64,000 bases of DNA from Betaproteobacteria bacterium (GTDB lineage: Bacteria; Pseudomonadota; Gammaproteobacteria; Burkholderiales; Casimicrobiaceae). Both the position numbers and the translations under genes were made by a program. Below the pieces are notes generated by a model, which searched no databases, had not been told where the DNA came from, and saw nothing but the letters and a program-made list of their open reading frames with translations. Shown here piece by piece: positions 1 through 8,195 of this stretch (the first letter of the stretch is position 1; each line of letters opens with the position of its first letter). The stretch is from positions 62,001 to 126,000 of the forward strand of contig JADJWJ010000006.1 in NCBI GenBank assembly GCA_016716425.1. Reading direction: 5' to 3'.

Positions 1-2383
1 GATCGCGCTGCTGCATCGCGGGGTCGTTCGTGCGCAGGTAGCCGGGAACCGTGCGCCGCAGGAGGTCGAGTGGGCTCGTGCCCACGCGCGCCAGACCGTT
101 CAGCTCGAGCTGCACGAACAGGGAGCGCGTCGTGGTCTCGGTCGTCGTGATGAGCTGCTGGCCGACCACGCGCAGCACCCAGCACCCGGCATTGTACTCC
201 AGCCCGACCACCCCCTCCAGCGTCTTGCGGTCCGGAATCGAGTAGTTCCACGCCCCGAGGAACGACCAGTTCGCCGACAGCGGCCACTGCGCCGACAGGT
301 ATGTCTGCTTCAGCTCGGATTGACCGCCGACCTGATCGACGAGTTCCCGCGAGTAGCGATAGAGGAGACTCACCACGCGGCCCGGCCCCGGCTGGTACCG
401 CGTGCCCACGTTGAAGCGGTCGACCTGTGACGTGCCGAAGTCGTACTGCATGAGGCCGATCATCGACCACGCGTCGGCGAGCCTGCCCTCGGCGCCGACG
501 AGGAAGTCGGACGACCCGGACTCCTGGGGCGTGGTGCCCGGCAGGTAGACCTGCTGGTTGTCGAAGTAGAAGCGCTGGCCGACGGCGAGCCGGAACCGCT
601 CGGCGCCGGTCGCGGGGTCGAGCAGCCGCGACGTCACCGCGACTGCGAGTTGGTTCGTGTCGCCGACACGGTCGCCGCCGACGAACCGGTTCTCGCTGAA
701 GAGCTGCGTGAAGTTGAAGTCGTCCTGCACCGTGTCGAAGTTCGGCAGCCGGTTCTGGTCGCGGTACGGGATGTACGTGTACATCGCGCGCGGCTCGAGC
801 GTCTGGACGAAGCGCCGGCCGAAGAGGTCCCAGTCGCGCTCGAAGACGAGGCCCGCGTCGACGCTGCCGATCGGCACGACCACGCTCTCGCTGCCGTCGG
901 GAACGCCCGGCGTCGGCTGGTTGAGGTCGTAGCCCCAGGCCGCGACGGCTGCACGCGCGTTGAAGAACCACGCGCTGCCCTGGCGCCTCCAGCTCGCGGC
1001 CGGGTAGAACGTGCCGCGGTCGCCGGTGGGCGTGAGCGCGGACTGCGAGAAGCGCGTGTACTCGGCGGTGCCGCTCCACACGAGCCCCAACCAGTCCGTC
1101 TCGGCGAGCCCGGCCTTCACCTGCGGCAGCATGTTGTACGGCGGGATCACCGCGGCATCCGGATTGGGGTCCTGCAGCGTCTGGAACCGCTGCGCGCGCG
1201 CGACCACCGCCAGCGGGCCGTACGTGGCGACGAGGCCGAACTCCTGCGGCAGCGTCTTCTGCGACGTCACCGCCACGCGGTCCGAGAAGTCCGCGAGGTA
1301 CGTCGAGTCCGACACCCGGTTGTAGTTGAAGTAGCCGGAAAGCCAGGACGCGAGCCGCTGGTTGTGCTTCCACGCGACCGCCCAGCGCGACTCGCCCGTC
1401 ACGCGGTCGTCGGGAACGATCTCGCCGACCACCTCGCCCGCCGCCGGCTCGAACAGGTAGCGACCCTGCGCGGCCACCTGCAGCCCGCGCCGCGACATGA
1501 TCCGCGGCGTGACCGTCGCGTCGTAGTTGGGCGCAATGTTGAAGTAGTACGGCGCCGCGAACTCGAACCCGCGGATCTGCGTCGAGCCGATCGTCGGCGT
1601 GAGGAAGCCCGACTTGCGCTCGTTCGACAGCGGAAACTCGAGCCAGGGCGTGTACAGGACCGGCACGTCGAGGAAGTAGACCATCGCGCTGCGCGCGGTG
1701 CCGACGCGGCGCCCCCGGTCGACCTCGATCTCGTCCGCGCGCAGGTACCAGTCGTTGTTGGGGGCCACGCAACTCGTGTACTGCGCGCTGGTCGCCTCGT
1801 AGAGGTCGGGGCCGGCGAAGCGGATCGCCTTGGCCGTACCGTGCGATGCGTTTTCGGCGATGTGGAAGCGCGGCTCGTCGAAGTAGCCGATCTCGCGGCT
1901 GCGCTGGAACTTGACTTCCGGTCCGCTGATCCAGTCCAGGCCCTTGCGCAGCGTGACGTTGCCCTTGCCCCAGACCTCGTCGTTGTCGACGTCGTACTGC
2001 AGCCAGTCCGCGAGCACGGTCTCGCGCCGCGTGCGCAACTCGACGTTGCCGGAGGCCTCGATGCGCTTCTCGCCGTTGCCTTCGAGCCGGTCCGCGCGCA
2101 GGAAGATGGCGCCGCGCTCCTCGCCGGCAGCCGCGCCGCCGGCCGGCCGGATCGTCACCGGCAGCGGCGGCGGAGAGGCATCCACGACGTCGCCGGCGCG
2201 CGGCGCGCCGCCGCCGTCCACCGCAGCGGGCAGCGCCACGCCGCGCGGCACGATCGGCTGGATCTCGCGCGCGAACTTGAGCGTCAGCTCCTGCGCGGCG
2301 AGGCCCGCCGGCATCGCGGCCGCGATCGCCGTCGCGGCGAGCGGCGCGACCAGCGAAGGCCAGCGGGAGCGGCGGGACGGCAT
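1..2383 (-). CDS. lptD: LPS-assembly protein LptD, 3' end cut by window edge
   Basis: Outer-membrane beta-barrel that, with LptE, inserts lipopolysaccharide into the outer leaflet. The reading frame runs from ATG at 2383 to base 1 without a stop (about 794 codons). The first ~26 residues form a signal peptide ending in an Ala-rich stretch (GLAAQE). An OstA/LptA-like domain follows (RLEGNGEKRIEASGNVEL), then the long barrel region. The visible end, around LLRRTVPGYLRTNDP, resembles the usual LptD C-terminus, so only a few residues are probably missing. It diverges from amgK; the two promoters overlap at 2404-2423. The usual partner surA would lie beyond the window edge. Identification is firm; the stop codon is not visible. 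Confidence 0.93.
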   Translation of the reverse strand, partial: MPSRRSRWPSLVAPLAATAIAAAMPAGLAAQELTLKFAREIQPIVPRGVALPAAVDGGGAPRAGDVVDASPPPLPVTIRPAGGAAAGEERGAIFLRADRLEGNGEKRIEASGNVELRTRRETVLADWLQYDVDNDEVWGKGNVTLRKGLDWISGPEVKFQRSREIGYFDEPRFHIAENASHGTAKAIRFAGPDLYEATSAQYTSCVAPNNDWYLRADEIEVDRGRRVGTARSAMVYFLDVPVLYTPWLEFPLSNERKSGFLTPTIGSTQIRGFEFAAPYYFNIAPNYDATVTPRIMSRRGLQVAAQGRYLFEPAAGEVVGEIVPDDRVTGESRWAVAWKHNQRLASWLSGYFNYNRVSDSTYLADFSDRVAVTSQKTLPQEFGLVATYGPLAVVARAQRFQTLQDPNPDAAVIPPYNMLPQVKAGLAETDWLGLVWSGTAEYTRFSQSALTPTGDRGTFYPAASWRRQGSAWFFNARAAVAAWGYDLNQPTPGVPDGSESVVVPIGSVDAGLVFERDWDLFGRRFVQTLEPRAMYTYIPYRDQNRLPNFDTVQDDFNFTQLFSENRFVGGDRVGDTNQLAVAVTSRLLDPATGAERFRLAVGQRFYFDNQQVYLPGTTPQESGSSDFLVGAEGRLADAWSMIGLMQYDFGTSQVDRFNVGTRYQPGPGRVVSLLYRYSRELVDQVGGQSELKQTYLSAQWPLSANWSFLGAWNYSIPDRKTLEGVVGLEYNAGCWVLRVVGQQLITTTETTTRSLFVQLELNGLARVGTSPLDLLRRTVPGYLRTNDPAMQQRD

Positions 2384-2403
2384 GGGGAGCGCAGCGGGCG
2401 GTT

Positions 2404-2423
2404 TGCTAAAATAGCGCATTCTA
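2404..2423. promoter_or_regulatory. Overlapping divergent -10 elements of lptD and amgK
   Basis: On the + strand TGCTAAAAT (2404-2412) is an extended -10 facing amgK. On the - strand TAGAAT (complement of 2418-2423) faces lptD, 35 bases before its ATG. The two boxes are only five bases apart, so polymerase binding at one should exclude the other. Neither -35 is convincing. TAGAAT recurs before ahcY, metK and ilvD, which supports it as the house -10 sequence. Confidence 0.5.
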
Positions 2424-2512
2424 GCTTGCCGACCGCCGCGTCATTGCGCGGCCCCGCCCGCGCGCGCCGCCGGGTGCGCGGGCCGTCCCGCGGCGCGCAT
2501 TCCATCGCGCCG

Positions 2513-3529
2513 ATGAATCCGCCTGCCGACGACGCTCGCCTGTTCGCGCTCCGCGAATGGCTCGCGCACGCGCTGCCGGGCGCCGCCTTCACCGTGGCTC
2601 CCGCGTCGGCCGACGCGAGCTTCCGCCGTTACTTCCGCGTCGCCCTCGCAGCGCCGCACGCGATCGCGCCGGACGCCGCGACGCTGATCGCGATGGACGC
2701 GCCACCGTCGCTGGAGAACTGCCGGCCGTTCGTGCACGTCGCGTCGCTGCTGCACGCCGCCGGCGTGCACGCGCCGCGCGTGCTTGCGCAGGACCTCGAC
2801 CGCGGCTTCCTGCTGCTGACCGACCTCGGCACGACGACCTACATGGCGGCGCTCGACGCCGGCTCCGCACCTGCGCTGTACCTCGACGCGCTCGACGCGC
2901 TGGTGCGCTTCCAGCGCACGTCGCGCGAAGGCGAGCTGCCGCCGTACGACGAGGCGCTGCTGCGGCGCGAACTCGACCTCTTCCCCGACTGGTACGTGGC
3001 GCGGCATCTGAACCGCACGCTCGACGCGGCAGCGCGCGCGTCGCTGGAGCGCGTGTTCGCGCTCGTGCTCGCGAACAACCTCGCGCAGCCGCGCGTGTTC
3101 GTCCACCGCGACTACCATTCGCGCAACCTGATGGTCAGCGCGCCCAACCCCGGCGTGCTCGACTTCCAGGACGCCGTGTACGGACCCGTCACCTACGATC
3201 TGGTCTCGCTGCTGCGCGACGCGTACGTCGAGTGGGATGAGGAGCGCCAGCTCGACTGGGCGGTCCGCTACTGGGAGCGCGCGCGGGCAGCGGGCATCCC
3301 GGTCGACGCCGACTTCGGCGCGTTCTGGCGCGACTTCGAGTGGATGGGCGTGCAGCGGCAGCTGAAGGTGCTCGGCATCTTCGCGCGGCTCGCCCACCGC
3401 GACGGCAAGGCTTCGTACGTGCAGGACATGCCGCTCGTCATGCGCTACCTGCGCGCCGCTTGCGGCCGCTACGGCGAACTGTCGCCGCTGCTTGCGCTTC
3501 TCGACGCGCTCGCAGCTGACGCGCCGTGA
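2513..3529 (+). CDS. amgK: Anomeric N-acetylmuramate/N-acetylglucosamine kinase AmgK
   Basis: Aminoglycoside-phosphotransferase-fold kinase of 338 residues. It phosphorylates the anomeric carbon of MurNAc/GlcNAc in the peptidoglycan-recycling shortcut that bypasses de novo UDP-MurNAc synthesis. The catalytic loop HRDYHSRN begins at His198 and the metal-binding DFQD at about 217, the canonical APH Brenner motif spacing. The open frame extends far upstream, but ATG 2513 gives the expected N-terminus (MNPPADDARLFALREWL). murU begins 21 bases after its stop and performs the next step, which fixes the assignment. The protein is cytoplasmic. Confidence 0.9.
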   Translation: MNPPADDARLFALREWLAHALPGAAFTVAPASADASFRRYFRVALAAPHAIAPDAATLIAMDAPPSLENCRPFVHVASLLHAAGVHAPRVLAQDLDRGFLLLTDLGTTTYMAALDAGSAPALYLDALDALVRFQRTSREGELPPYDEALLRRELDLFPDWYVARHLNRTLDAAARASLERVFALVLANNLAQPRVFVHRDYHSRNLMVSAPNPGVLDFQDAVYGPVTYDLVSLLRDAYVEWDEERQLDWAVRYWERARAAGIPVDADFGAFWRDFEWMGVQRQLKVLGIFARLAHRDGKASYVQDMPLVMRYLRAACGRYGELSPLLALLDALAADAP

Positions 3530-3550
3530 CATGAGACGGCCCCCGCGCAC

Positions 3551-4288
3551 ATGACGCAGGCGATGATCCTGGCCGCGGGCCGCGGCGAGCGGATGCGCCC
3601 GTTGTCCGACGCGGTGCCCAAGCCGCTGCTCGTCGTCGGCGGCAGACCGCTGATCGTCCACCAGATCGAGGCGCTCGCGCGCGCCGGCTTCCGCGAGCTC
3701 GTGATCAACGCCGCGCACCTCGCCGATGAGCTTACGGCGGCGCTCGGCGACGGCGCGGCGCTGGGCGTCCGCATCGCGTGGTCGATCGAGCCCGAGCCGC
3801 TGGAGACCGCGGGCGGCATCGCCACGGCGATGCCGCTCATCGCCGACGGACCGCTCGTCGTCGTCTCCGGCGACATCTGGACGCGCTTCGACTACGCGTC
3901 GCTGCGGCCGCGCGTCGAAGCGATGGCGCGCGGCGACGCGCCGCCGCGCGCGCACCTCGTCATGGTGCCGAACCCGCCGTTCCACCCGGCCGGGGACTTC
4001 GCGCTCGCCGCCGGCCGCGTCGTCCGGGACGGTGCACCGATGCTGACGTTCGGCAACATCGGCATCTACGATACCGCGCTGCTGCGCGAACTTCCGCGCG
4101 GCGTCAGGCTCAAACTGCTTCCGCTGTACCACGATTGGATCGCGCGTGGCCTGGTCTCCGGCGAGCGCTACGACGGCCCCTGGGCCAACGTGGGCACGCC
4201 GGCCGAGCTGGCCGCGCTCGACGCGACGCTGACGGCCCACGAGGCCGGGAGCCCCGGCACCACCGCCCCACGAGGACGAACCCGATGA
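3551..4288 (+). CDS. murU: N-acetylmuramate alpha-1-phosphate uridylyltransferase MurU
   Basis: Nucleotidyltransferase of 245 residues that converts MurNAc-1-phosphate and UTP to UDP-MurNAc, directly after AmgK in cell-wall recycling. The signature LAAGRGERMRPL sits at the N-terminus, followed by PKPLL (the lysine contacts the nucleotide phosphates). GDIWTRFDY carries the metal-binding aspartate. Length matches the short MurU/RmlA-like family. Its TGA overlaps the ATG of prlC (ATGA), so the three genes amgK-murU-prlC are probably one transcript. A generic sugar-1-phosphate nucleotidyltransferase would be the fallback, but the amgK neighbour makes MurU the better call. Confidence 0.9.
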   Translation: MTQAMILAAGRGERMRPLSDAVPKPLLVVGGRPLIVHQIEALARAGFRELVINAAHLADELTAALGDGAALGVRIAWSIEPEPLETAGGIATAMPLIADGPLVVVSGDIWTRFDYASLRPRVEAMARGDAPPRAHLVMVPNPPFHPAGDFALAAGRVVRDGAPMLTFGNIGIYDTALLRELPRGVRLKLLPLYHDWIARGLVSGERYDGPWANVGTPAELAALDATLTAHEAGSPGTTAPRGRTR

Positions 4289-6342
4289 ACGCCAACGACA
4301 ACCCGCTGCTCGACTTCTCCGGCCTGCCGCGCTTCGACGCGATCCGCCCGGAACACGTGACGCCCGCCGTCGACGCGCTGCTCGCCGACGGGCGCGCCAC
4401 GATCGAGCGCATCGCCGATGCCGTCTCCGAGCCGACGTGGGACGCCGTCGTCGAGCCGCTCGCCGAGTCGCTCGACCGCTTCGACCGCGCGTGGAGCGCG
4501 GTGCGCCACCTGCACGCGGTCGTCGACACGCCGGCGTTGCGCGACGCGTACAACGCGAACCAGCCGAAGGTCGTCGCGTTCTTCACCGAGCTCGCGCAGG
4601 ACCTGCGGCTGTACGCGAAGTACCGTGCGCTGCGCGCACAGCCGGGGTTCGCGCGCCTCGACGCGGCGAAGCAGCGCGTGATCGACAACGAGTTGCGCGA
4701 CTTCCGCCTGGGCGGGGCCGAGCTGTCCGCCGCGGACAAGGCGCGCTTCCGCGCCGTCCAGGAAGAGCTCGCGGAGCTGTCGACGCAGTTCGAAGAGCAC
4801 CTGCTCGACGAAACCAACGACTGGGCGCACTACGTCGAGGACGAGGCGCTGCTGGCCGGCGTGCCGGCCGACGTGCGCGAGACCGCGCGCGCGGCGGCGC
4901 AGGCGGCGGGCCGCGCCGGCTGGAAGCTCACGCTGCGGATGCCCTGCTACCTGCCCGTCATGCAGTACGCGGAAGTGCGCGACCTGCGCCGCCTGCTGCA
5001 CGAGGCGTACTCGACGCGCGCGTCCGATCTGTCGCCGCACCCGGACCGCGACAACGCGCCGGTCATCGCCCGCATCCTCGAGCTGCGCCGCGAGGCCGCG
5101 CGCCTGCTCGGCTACCCCAACTATGCGCACGTGTCGCTGGTGCCGAAGATGGCGAACGACCCCGGCGAGGTCGTCGCGTTCCTGCGCGACCTCGCGCAAC
5201 GGGCCAAGCCGTTCGCGGAACGCGACTTTGCCGAGCTGTCGGCGTTCGCCCGCGACGAACTCGGACTCTCCGAGCTCGCGCCGTGGGACGTCGCGTACGC
5301 CGCCGAGCGGCTCAAGGCCGCGCGGTACGCGTACAGCGAGCAGGAGGTGCGCCAGTACCTGCCCGAAGACTGGGTGCTCACGGGGCTGTTCCGCGTCGTC
5401 GAGACGATCTACGGCGTCCGGATCGAGGAAGGCACCGCGGCGGCGTGGCACCCGTCGGTGCGCTTCTTCCACATCCGCGACCGCGCGGGCGCGCTGGTCG
5501 GCGAGTTCTACTTCGACCTCTACGCACGGGAGGGCAAGCGCAGCGGCGCGTGGATGGACGACGCGATCAACCGCCGCCGCGTCCGCGGCGGCATCCAGCA
5601 TCCGGTTGCCTACCTGACGTGCAACCTGTCGGCGCCGGTCGGCGGCAAGCCGGCGACGTTCACGCACGACGAGGTCATCACGATCTTCCACGAGTTCGGC
5701 CACGGCCTGCACCAGCTGCTGACGCGCGTCGACGTGCCGGGCGTCTCCGGCATCCAGGGCGTGGAGTGGGACGCGGTCGAGCTGCCGTCGCAGTTCATGG
5801 AGAACTTCTGCTGGGAGTGGGACGTCCTGCGCCACATGACGCGGCACGTCGACACCGGCGAACCGCTGCCGAAGGCGCTGTTCGACCGCATGCTGGCCGC
5901 GCGCAATTTCCTCTCCGGCATGGCGACGGTCCGGCAGATCGAGATGGGCCTGTTCGACATGCTGCTGCACGACCAGTTCGGGGCCGGCGAGGCCGCCGCC
6001 TGGGCCACGCCGGAGGCACTGCTCGAGGCGGTGCGGCGAGAGGTCGCGGTCGTGCCGCGCGCACCGTACGACCGCTTCATGCAGTCGTTCGCCCACGTCT
6101 TCGCCGGCGGCTACGCGGCCGGCTATTACAGCTACCAGTGGGCGCTGGTGCTATCGGCGGACGCCTACAGCCTGTTCGAGGAGGAGGGCGTGCTGTCGCC
6201 CGCGGCCGGCGCGCGCTTCCGCGACGAGGTGCTCGCGCGCGGCGGCAGCCGGCCCGCGCTCGAGTCGTTCGTCGCCTTCCGGGGGCGGCCGCCCCAACTG
6301 GACGCGCTGCTGCGGCATAATGGGATGGTCGTCACCCCCTGA
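4285..6342 (+). CDS. prlC: Oligopeptidase A (M3 family zinc metallopeptidase)
   Basis: Cytoplasmic M3/thimet-type zinc peptidase of 685 residues, close to the E. coli oligopeptidase A length. It degrades short peptides, including cleaved signal peptides. The zinc site HEFGH begins at His469 within TIFHEFGHGLHQLL, and the third ligand lies in the downstream GVEWDAVELPSQFMENF segment typical of the family. The start ATG at 4285 overlaps the murU stop, indicating translational coupling. The frame is open upstream but has no homology there. Nothing unusual is seen in the sequence. Confidence 0.93.
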   Translation: MNANDNPLLDFSGLPRFDAIRPEHVTPAVDALLADGRATIERIADAVSEPTWDAVVEPLAESLDRFDRAWSAVRHLHAVVDTPALRDAYNANQPKVVAFFTELAQDLRLYAKYRALRAQPGFARLDAAKQRVIDNELRDFRLGGAELSAADKARFRAVQEELAELSTQFEEHLLDETNDWAHYVEDEALLAGVPADVRETARAAAQAAGRAGWKLTLRMPCYLPVMQYAEVRDLRRLLHEAYSTRASDLSPHPDRDNAPVIARILELRREAARLLGYPNYAHVSLVPKMANDPGEVVAFLRDLAQRAKPFAERDFAELSAFARDELGLSELAPWDVAYAAERLKAARYAYSEQEVRQYLPEDWVLTGLFRVVETIYGVRIEEGTAAAWHPSVRFFHIRDRAGALVGEFYFDLYAREGKRSGAWMDDAINRRRVRGGIQHPVAYLTCNLSAPVGGKPATFTHDEVITIFHEFGHGLHQLLTRVDVPGVSGIQGVEWDAVELPSQFMENFCWEWDVLRHMTRHVDTGEPLPKALFDRMLAARNFLSGMATVRQIEMGLFDMLLHDQFGAGEAAAWATPEALLEAVRREVAVVPRAPYDRFMQSFAHVFAGGYAAGYYSYQWALVLSADAYSLFEEEGVLSPAAGARFRDEVLARGGSRPALESFVAFRGRPPQLDALLRHNGMVVTP
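6316..6321 (+). promoter_or_regulatory. Candidate -10 (CATAAT) at the end of prlC
   Basis: CATAAT lies within the last codons of prlC, about 30 bases before the ATG of the glutaredoxin-like gene. No convincing -35 is visible. It may give the downstream gene its own transcription in addition to read-through from prlC. Confidence 0.25.
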
Positions 6343-6352
6343 AGGTGATTCC

Positions 6353-6961
6353 ATGAGCACTCTCGCCCATCGCACCGCCCTCGGACTCGCCGCGCTCGCA
6401 TTGGCGACGGCGGCCATCGCGCAGGCGCCGCAGGTCTACCGCTACAAGGATGCCGACGGCCGCATCGTCTACTCCGACCGCCCGCCGCCGCCCAGCGCGC
6501 AGGGCGTGCAGATGCGGTCCGTGGGCGGCAACTTCGTCGAGACCAGCGAGCCCAGCCTCGCGGCGCAGCAGGCGGCCGAGCGCTTCCCGGTGACGCTGTT
6601 CACGTTCGACTGCGGCGAGGTCTGCCAGAGCGCGGAAGCCGTGCTCAACCGGCGCGGCGTCCCGTTCAGCAAGGTCGACGTGCAGACGGACGAGCAGGGC
6701 CGCGCGCGAATGAAGGAGCTGACCGGCGACGACAAGGCGCCGGTGCTCGCGGTGGGCGACAAGCTGGTCGCGAAAGGCTACAACGAGTCGCGCTGGCAGA
6801 CGTTGCTCGACGAGGCCGGCTACCCGAAGACGCAGGCGCCGCGGCGCGCGGCGCCTGCCGCCCGCACGGCCGAAGCCGCACCGCCGCCGCCGCAACCGCT
6901 GCCGGAAGGCATGCGCTCGCTGGCGCCGCCGCCGCGCGGCGGCGACTATCCGAAGCAGTAG
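6353..6961 (+). CDS. Secreted DUF4124 plus glutaredoxin-like domain protein
   Basis: Protein of 202 residues. ATG 6353 is chosen because it follows GAAGGTG and opens a signal peptide (MSTLAHRTALGLAALALA, cleavage near IAQA). Next comes a DUF4124 segment (VYRYKDADGRIVYSDRPPP), common in periplasmic proteins of Betaproteobacteria. Then there is a glutaredoxin-fold region (PVTLFTFDCGEVCQSAE) with a CGEVC pair spaced CxxxC instead of the normal CxxC. The C-terminal ~40 residues are Pro/Ala-rich and low complexity. The substrate is unknown; a periplasmic thiol role is inferred only from the fold. A second DUF4124 protein is encoded at 13792-14295. Confidence 0.8.
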   Translation: MSTLAHRTALGLAALALATAAIAQAPQVYRYKDADGRIVYSDRPPPPSAQGVQMRSVGGNFVETSEPSLAAQQAAERFPVTLFTFDCGEVCQSAEAVLNRRGVPFSKVDVQTDEQGRARMKELTGDDKAPVLAVGDKLVAKGYNESRWQTLLDEAGYPKTQAPRRAAPAARTAEAAPPPPQPLPEGMRSLAPPPRGGDYPKQ

Positions 6962-7015
6962 CGTCGCACGCGGCGCCCGCCCCGGGCGCCACGGCCGCGC
7001 AACGGGCATCCTCGC

Positions 7016-7795
7016 GTGATCCTCGCGGCCTGGAACGTCAATTCGCTGAACGTGCGGCTGCCGCGGCTGCTCGACTGGCTCGCAGCACAGAAGCCGGACG
7101 TGCTGTGCCTGCAGGAAACCAAGCTCGAGGATGCGAAGTTTCCCGCGATGGAGATCGCCGCAGCCGGCTACGCGTCGCACTTCTCCGGACAGAAGACGTA
7201 CAACGGCGTGGCGATCCTCGTCCGCGAGGGGCTGCCCGTGACGGACGTGGCCATCGGCATCGACGGCTATGCCGACGAGCAGAAGCGCGTGATCGCGGCG
7301 ACCGTCGACGGCATCCGGGTCGTCGGCGTCTACGTTCCGAACGGGCAGGCCGTCGACTCGGACAAGTACCGGTACAAGCTCGCGTGGCTCGCCGCGCTGG
7401 CCGGCATGCTGCGCGCCGAACTCGCGCGCCACCCGTCGCTCGCCGTGATGGGCGACTTCAACGTGGCGCCCGAGGACCGCGACGTCCACGATCCCGCGCT
7501 GTGGGCAGGCCAGGTGCTGTGCTCGGCGCCCGAGCGCGCGGCGTTCCGCGCGCTGCTCGCAGTCGGGCTCGTCGACAGCTTTCGCCTCTTCGACCAGCCC
7601 GAGAAGACGTTCTCGTGGTGGGACTACCGGCAGCTCGCGTTCCCGAAGAACCGCGGCCTGCGCATCGACCACGTGCTGCTGTCGGCACCTCTCGCGCAGC
7701 GCTGCCGCGCGAGTCGCATCGACCGCAACGCGCGCAAGGGCGAGAAGCCGTCCGACCACGCGCCGGTGTTCGTCGAGCTGGCGGCGGACGCCTGA
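7016..7795 (+). CDS. xth: Exodeoxyribonuclease III
   Basis: AP endonuclease/3'-5' exonuclease of 259 residues in the endonuclease/exonuclease/phosphatase fold, acting in base-excision repair. Catalytic motifs are visible in order: WNVNSLNVR at the N-terminus (metal Asn), LQETKLED (metal Glu), GDFNVAPEDRD, and the terminal RIDHVLLS and SDHAPVFVEL (catalytic His). The start is GTG at 7016; no upstream ATG fits the family N-terminus. It lies 54 bases after the previous gene and is followed by a REP-like repeat block. Confidence 0.93.
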   Translation: MILAAWNVNSLNVRLPRLLDWLAAQKPDVLCLQETKLEDAKFPAMEIAAAGYASHFSGQKTYNGVAILVREGLPVTDVAIGIDGYADEQKRVIAATVDGIRVVGVYVPNGQAVDSDKYRYKLAWLAALAGMLRAELARHPSLAVMGDFNVAPEDRDVHDPALWAGQVLCSAPERAAFRALLAVGLVDSFRLFDQPEKTFSWWDYRQLAFPKNRGLRIDHVLLSAPLAQRCRASRIDRNARKGEKPSDHAPVFVELAADA

Positions 7796-7813
7796 GCGCC
7801 GAATCCGCGCACA

Positions 7814-7957
7814 CCCTCACCCCAACCCTCTCCCGCAAGCGGGAGAGGGAGCACATTGTCGCCCCTCGCGCCGACGTCCGACCTCGCGCCGACGTCCGAC
7901 CTCGCGCCGACGCCCTCCCTCGCCCCGCGCCAGCGGGGAGAGGGCCGGGGTGAGGGG
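7814..7957. repeat. REP-like paired hairpin element, copy 1
   Basis: The left part (7814-7849) reads CCCTCACCCCAACCCTCTCCC followed by its own small inverted repeat (CTCTCCCGC/GCGGGAGAG). The right part (about 7914-7957) ends in AGGGCCGGGGTGAGGGG, the inverted counterpart. Between them an 18-base unit beginning CCTCGCGCCGACGT is repeated about 2.7 times (from 7864). A second element with the same outer arms but a different centre lies at 39115-39244. These are non-coding repeats at the end of xth and may also act in transcript termination. Confidence 0.8.
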
Positions 7958-8017
7958 CGCGCAACGCCGGCCTGAGGCACAACCGCACGCATGACGTCCG
8001 GTCTTTCGTGACCTCGA

Positions 8018-8047
8018 GCAAATCGTCCGGCTCCGCCGGCGATTTGC
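8018..8047. repeat. Hairpin, REP-like (GCAAATCG/CGATTTGC)
   Basis: GCAAATCG-T-CCGG-CTCCG-CCGG-CGATTTGC forms a 12-base-pair stem with one bulged base and a five-base loop. It sits in the 400-base gap between xth and the MBOAT gene, which holds no coding sequence that I can support. Confidence 0.55.
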
Positions 8048-8095
8048 CCCTGATCAGTTTCTCGTCAGGCAGTCAGCGTCCATGATTTTTCCAAG

Positions 8096-8123
8096 GGGGT
8101 CGCGGCGGCAGCCGTGCGACCCC
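8096..8123. terminator. Terminator-like hairpin GGGGTCGC/GCGACCCC
   Basis: An eight-base-pair perfect stem with a 12-base loop is followed by CTTCTGACTTCC, which is only weakly T-rich. It may end transcription entering from xth. No long U-tract is present, so this is tentative. Confidence 0.35.
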
Positions 8124-8181
8124 TTCTGACTTCCTTCCATTCGTCTCCGACGCCCCTAGCCGGCCGCAAAGGGCGGTTTGC

Positions 8182-8187
8182 TAGACT
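8182..8187 (+). promoter_or_regulatory. Candidate extended -10 (TTTGCTAGACT) of the MBOAT gene
   Basis: TAGACT preceded by TTTGC lies only eight bases before the ATG at 8196. If used, transcription would start at or almost at the start codon, giving a leaderless message. No Shine-Dalgarno sequence is visible between the box and the ATG, which agrees with that reading. Confidence 0.35.
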
Positions 8188-8195
8188 CGCGCGCC

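Noticed and set aside
650..3529. A continuous 959-codon frame on the + strand
   Set aside because: Its first 621 codons are the antisense of lptD and are Arg/Val-rich shadow; only the part from 2513 (amgK) is real.
7624..7992. Short frame with RWRGAREGVGARSDVGARSD-like repeats
   Set aside because: It is the translation of the REP-like element and the antisense of xth; similar products appear wherever the repeat occurs.
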